From a virus, in IMG/VR virus record IMGVR_UViG_3300008267_000102, positions 1 to 43,858 of that record: a stretch of 43,858 nucleotides of DNA, one strand, 5' to 3'. Made by a program: the position numbers and the translations under genes. The number at the start of each line of letters is the position of its first letter. Within the stretch, counting starts at the first letter, position 1. This document shows, in pieces, positions 40,442 through 43,858 of the stretch. The notes beneath the pieces were generated by a model. That model saw only the letters and a list, made by a program, of their open reading frames with translations, had not been told where the DNA came from and ran no database searches.

Positions 40442-41708
40442 CGGTATTACTCCCGTTATCCTGGTTATTTTGGTTATTGGCCTGACCGTATAGCTGAGCC
40501 TGAATTTCTTTAATATCGGTCCACAGACCATAAGTGACGTTATTGTTGTCGATGGCGAATACGTCACCGCCTTCAATGGTTTCACGGCCAAGGTCGATAC
40601 GTCCTTCGTTAATCGACGCTAGGCCACCTTTGACCTCGCGTTCAACCGCTTCCACCAGTCGCCACGGTGAACCGGCATAAAACGACTTACGGTTAAATTC
40701 GATACGCATACCGTCTGGCAATAGTGCATTGAAAGCGTATTCAAGCTTGACCAAGATCGGATTTAACGAGTCACGCATGTACGCTTCGTCCAGTTCGGCC
40801 ACGGTACTTTTAGTACCTGGATCACTGGCGATACCGGTGCGGTGCGGTGGCACTCGGGTCATCCGGCAAATACGATTTAAGGTAAACTCTTTATTCCCGA
40901 GTAATTCAGCATCTTTCGGGGTTAGTCTCAAACTGATTGGTGTTAACCCTTGTTCGAATACAGGAATGAAGTCAGCACCTTTGGCCCCACGCATTTTCTT
41001 CATTTCTTCGCGCAGACGTTCCTGAGCGCCTGGATTATTAAACACTTGCTCGGTTTTAAGTGCCATCTGTGACGTGATGCCATTGGTCTGTAATGACTCG
41101 TAAGCATCATCCTGTGCGTTGGCAATATTCAGCAATTGCGCACAGGCTTCAATCGGTCTTACCGGTCTGTAACCGTCTGTGGTAAACATGCTGATAATAA
41201 ACAAATCTTCAGGATAAGCGGCAATAACCGGTTTACCGTCATTCGTCGAATACGTGTAATACACGACGCCGTTAACGTCCATCATCGGACATACGTTACG
41301 CTGGTTAGCGAACGGTATGACCTCCATGACTTCGCCACGGTCATTACGCGCCAGATAAGCGTAAAAGACGCCATTGGTTTCGTAACATGCAATAGCCATT
41401 TCTAGAAACTGTTGCATGGTGAGGTAGTCACACGGCCGCTGTGTGAATATCCGGTGATTCCGGCCTTGCAAAACCAGCTCCCGTGCGTTGCGGCTGGTCT
41501 TATACAGTTTAATTGGCAATTGACCGATGGTTTCAGCTTTATCCCGAACACAGGAATAAAACGCCTCAATTTTCATTGCTTTGCTTTCAGTGATAAACAA
41601 TGACGAGAATTTACCTAAGACGTCGATACCAAAGCTTTCGCTAGATTTAGTATCAACGCTTTCGCCGCCAGCACTGAACCAGCTTTTTAATCTGGTCATC
41701 ATTTTCAT
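40425..41708 (-). CDS. Portal protein (HK97 family)
   Basis: A 427-residue protein. SKAMKIEAFYSCVRDKAETI and GQLPIKLYKTSRN are the typical start of HK97-type portals, with a later PPHRTGIASDPGTKSTVAEL segment seen in this family. It forms the dodecameric gate used for DNA packaging. It overlaps the large terminase gene by 4 bases. Confidence 0.93.
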   Translation of the reverse strand: MKMMTRLKSWFSAGGESVDTKSSESFGIDVLGKFSSLFITESKAMKIEAFYSCVRDKAETIGQLPIKLYKTSRNARELVLQGRNHRIFTQRPCDYLTMQQFLEMAIACYETNGVFYAYLARNDRGEVMEVIPFANQRNVCPMMDVNGVVYYTYSTNDGKPVIAAYPEDLFIISMFTTDGYRPVRPIEACAQLLNIANAQDDAYESLQTNGITSQMALKTEQVFNNPGAQERLREEMKKMRGAKGADFIPVFEQGLTPISLRLTPKDAELLGNKEFTLNRICRMTRVPPHRTGIASDPGTKSTVAELDEAYMRDSLNPILVKLEYAFNALLPDGMRIEFNRKSFYAGSPWRLVEAVEREVKGGLASINEGRIDLGRETIEGGDVFAIDNNNVTYGLWTDIKEIQAQLYGQANNQNNQDNGSNTDDSKK

Positions 41709-43468
41709 ACTAAAAGCATTCCTCTGTCGTTATAGACGTTTTGTTCGACTCTGATCAGCGTAGCGCCTGACAGTGTGATAATTGTTGATATTAACGGGTC
41801 AATCTTATCCACCTTATCGTTTTCGCGCCATACTTCCATATTGTTTTTTCTAGTCATTGACATCATAGCACACTCACAAGCGTACTCAAATAACACACTA
41901 TCGTAACGGAATAAACCCTCTTTAATCAAACCTTCCAGCGATTTGGCTGGTTCACTCATGTTACCGGTGCCGTTACTTACTGCAACCATTGGTATGCCTA
42001 ATTCCTCCATATCTTCGCAGACTTCTCGCATATGCCACGGGTCATAGTGGAATGCTTCAGGCCGTAACTCGTCGTTCAGTTTAGTGATAACTTTCTTTAT
42101 ATCATCATTCTTAACTGTCGGGGTGTAGACCATTTCTAAATCACCGGTTTCAATGGCCTTCAGGTATTTACTGCGAAGGTAATCACTCACACTGTCAACA
42201 GTGGCTTTCGGTAAAATGTTGATATAGAAACAATCAACGCCGCCGTCATCCATCGGGAACATTACACAGAAACTGGTTATGTCATGCACCCGCGCACGGT
42301 CGATGCCGATATAGACTTTACGGTCTAAATAAATCGGGTCAAGGTAGCTTGCTCCTGACGGTTTACGACAAGCTTTGACCTCACTCATGTCCAACCATTT
42401 ATCAGAACCGCTGACGAAAATATTGCAATGCTTAGTTAAGAAGTTTGCTTTTTCCTCTTGGGACATTGACGCTTCAGCATAGCGGTCACGTAAATACTTC
42501 ATCGACGGCAGGCCGTAAATCAGCCCAGGATTCGATTTAAACCATGTTGTCTCGTCAGTCCAGTCGTCACCCTTGTCGATGGTGAACATCGCGTAAAAGT
42601 AGTTATCTTGCACGATAGGATCATTCACATCTAACACGCGACAACCGTTTTTATAAATATCCGTGCAAAGACCGTCGAGAATAAAACCAGCCGTGGTAAT
42701 GGTTATCATCAAATATTCAGGCTGTGCCCCGAACGCCGATATGATTACACCGTACAGATTACGGTCCTTAATTGCATGGCATTCATCAAGTGAGGCAGTA
42801 ATAGGGTTGAGACCATCAAGCGATTTACTGTCACTGGCAAGCGGTCTGAACTCACCTGATTTACTCGGCATTAAAATATCGTTGGCCCGCGACTGAAAGA
42901 ATTGGTTTAACCGTGGTGATAACCGGATCATCTCACACGCTGTCGCCCACACCTCTTTAGCCTGGTCACGTTTTGTTGCTAGTGAAAACGCACGTGGCCG
43001 GTGTCCTGACTTATACATGAGATAAAGCATTATACCGGCAGCGAGGGTTGTTTTTCCTCCCTTGCGAGATACTAACACAAAGCATTGGTTAAACCGGCGC
43101 GTACCTTTAGCGCGAGTCTGCATCATCTGGTCGAATACTTCTTCGAACCTGTCATCAGACCATCGCCAAGCGATTAACGACACGACTATGAATATTTGCC
43201 ACGGCAAAAGTATCGTGGGTTTACCTGCATGGATACCATCGGTGATCGGGACGAAACGGAACCAATTCACAATCGAAGCGGCGGCGGATTCATCGAAATA
43301 AAATTCAGGATTTTCCAGATCACGGAAATGACGCTCTGCCGCCTGCTTCATGGTTTTGCATGATGGAATGCGGTCAGTCAGAATGTCATAACAATACTTA
43401 TGACACCAGCGCCAGTCTTGGTCCTTTGGTTTCAGTTCGGGAAAAGCATAATCTTCAATATCAATCAT
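41705..43468 (-). CDS. terL: Terminase large subunit
   Basis: A 587-residue packaging motor of the HK97-like terminase family. Walker A VSRKGGKT (133-140), Walker B-like ASLDECHA (~228), C-motif region SAFGAQPEYLMITITTAG, and nuclease start YIGIDRAR (~380). The Walker A has RKGGKT, a variant common in this family. It overlaps both neighbours by 4 bases. Confidence 0.95.
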   Translation of the reverse strand: MIDIEDYAFPELKPKDQDWRWCHKYCYDILTDRIPSCKTMKQAAERHFRDLENPEFYFDESAAASIVNWFRFVPITDGIHAGKPTILLPWQIFIVVSLIAWRWSDDRFEEVFDQMMQTRAKGTRRFNQCFVLVSRKGGKTTLAAGIMLYLMYKSGHRPRAFSLATKRDQAKEVWATACEMIRLSPRLNQFFQSRANDILMPSKSGEFRPLASDSKSLDGLNPITASLDECHAIKDRNLYGVIISAFGAQPEYLMITITTAGFILDGLCTDIYKNGCRVLDVNDPIVQDNYFYAMFTIDKGDDWTDETTWFKSNPGLIYGLPSMKYLRDRYAEASMSQEEKANFLTKHCNIFVSGSDKWLDMSEVKACRKPSGASYLDPIYLDRKVYIGIDRARVHDITSFCVMFPMDDGGVDCFYINILPKATVDSVSDYLRSKYLKAIETGDLEMVYTPTVKNDDIKKVITKLNDELRPEAFHYDPWHMREVCEDMEELGIPMVAVSNGTGNMSEPAKSLEGLIKEGLFRYDSVLFEYACECAMMSMTRKNNMEVWRENDKVDKIDPLISTIITLSGATLIRVEQNVYNDRGMLLV

Positions 43469-43854
43469 ACGTCCTCGAAACCGTCTGATGTGTTACCTGA
43501 TGTCGGTCCGTAAGTTTTAGCACCACGGCTGTTCGGTGTCATCTTAAATTCTTTCATTAATCTGAATACGGCAGGACGCAATTTTTCTAGTGCATCTCTA
43601 GCAGGATTCTTTTTAGTGACAACATTTCTTTCACCTTGAACCTCACGACTTTCACCGTTAATTTTTAAATCTTGGCGTAAACGGTTGGTTTCGCATAAAC
43701 TAACCGCGAGTTCACCTAATGCGACCCTATCTTGGTATTCTAAAATTTCGCCATTGTTGGTTATGTCATCCAGGAATGACCAGTATTGCTCATGTTCTTC
43801 CATGCTCACTACTGACTTAGGCGGGTTAGCCCTTATTCTGTCATGTACATCCAT
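43465..43854 (-). CDS. terS: Terminase small subunit (P27-like)
   Basis: A 129-residue protein, MDVHDRIRANPPKSVVSMEE, with helical middle and a C-terminal segment LRPAVFRLMKEFKMTPNSRGAKT, which matches the F-G/x-x-T-P-x-S-R ending of P27-family small terminases. It would bind the packaging site. The start codon is 4 bases from the window end; its leader must lie at positions 1 onward on the joined map, where no strong ribosome binding site is seen. Confidence 0.85.
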   Translation of the reverse strand: MDVHDRIRANPPKSVVSMEEHEQYWSFLDDITNNGEILEYQDRVALGELAVSLCETNRLRQDLKINGESREVQGERNVVTKKNPARDALEKLRPAVFRLMKEFKMTPNSRGAKTYGPTSGNTSDGFEDV

Positions 43855-43858
43855 AAAT

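Noticed and set aside
40442-40591. 50 additional N-terminal residues of the protease
   Set aside because: They overlap the portal gene; the ATG at 40441 has a GGGAG site and begins the conserved part.

Overview
The window looks like the complete 43.9-kb genome of a tailed phage (siphovirus type, HK97-fold capsid) of a Gram-negative, probably proteobacterial, host. The evidence for the host class is a spanin pair with an Rz1 lipoprotein embedded in Rz, a gpJ-like tail tip, a LapG-like secreted protease with a signal peptide, and a PapB-like regulator. I see no integrase, CI-type repressor or attachment site, so a lytic life style is more likely. The small terminase gene starts 4 bases from the right end, and the HNH gene that normally precedes it ends at position 172. 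The two ends therefore probably join (circular map or cos ends), giving a continuous leftward packaging/structural operon: 863->172, then 43854->25841.

Layout. (1) 1-171: 20-bp direct repeats next to the terminase genes, a candidate packaging site. (2) 172-863, minus: a proline-repeat protein and an HNH nuclease. (3) 864-1215: AT-rich divergent control region with promoters both ways, inverted repeats and possibly an origin. (4) 1216-7574, plus: early/accessory operon of tightly overlapping small genes, including a PP-loop (PAPS-reductase-like) enzyme, a PapB-like regulator, a cytosine-methyltransferase-like gene broken in an (AC)8 run, modular small proteins and two HTH proteins. It ends in a terminator shared with the lysis operon. 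(5) 7571-15250, minus: SF2 helicase, NodB-type deacetylase tailspike, small proteins, a large multi-domain fibre, then endolysin, Rz/Rz1 and holin. (6) 15251-15387: divergent promoters. (7) 15388-25867, plus: replication operon with a proline-repeat protein, RecB-like nuclease, ssDNA-binding protein, VRR-NUC nuclease, primase-helicase and family B DNA polymerase. (8) 25841-43854, minus: terminase, portal, protease, capsid, connectors, tail tube, frameshifted chaperones, tape measure, tail tip, tailspike and a secreted transglutaminase-like protease.

How it fits together. Three rightward/leftward transcription blocks diverge from two control regions (864-1215 and 15251-15387). Three sites (4566, 15318, 22300) share an unusual TTTACAAAC promoter with a second TTACA exactly 13 bp downstream. 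Replication is encoded almost entirely by the phage (polymerase, primase-helicase, SSB, nucleases). At least three candidate host-recognition proteins (a beta-helix spike, a deacetylase spike and a C1q-like/CBM-like fibre) suggest a capsule- or polysaccharide-coated host.

The most unusual non-coding element is the 296-base stretch between the protease and major capsid genes. It is almost completely folded into consecutive hairpins on the mRNA strand, ending in two small hairpins with identical GGAU loops just upstream of the capsid ribosome binding site. Two further intercistronic hairpins (8841, 11891) carry an ACGGAY loop that resembles CsrA/RsmA targets. No tRNA, CRISPR array or insertion sequence was seen.
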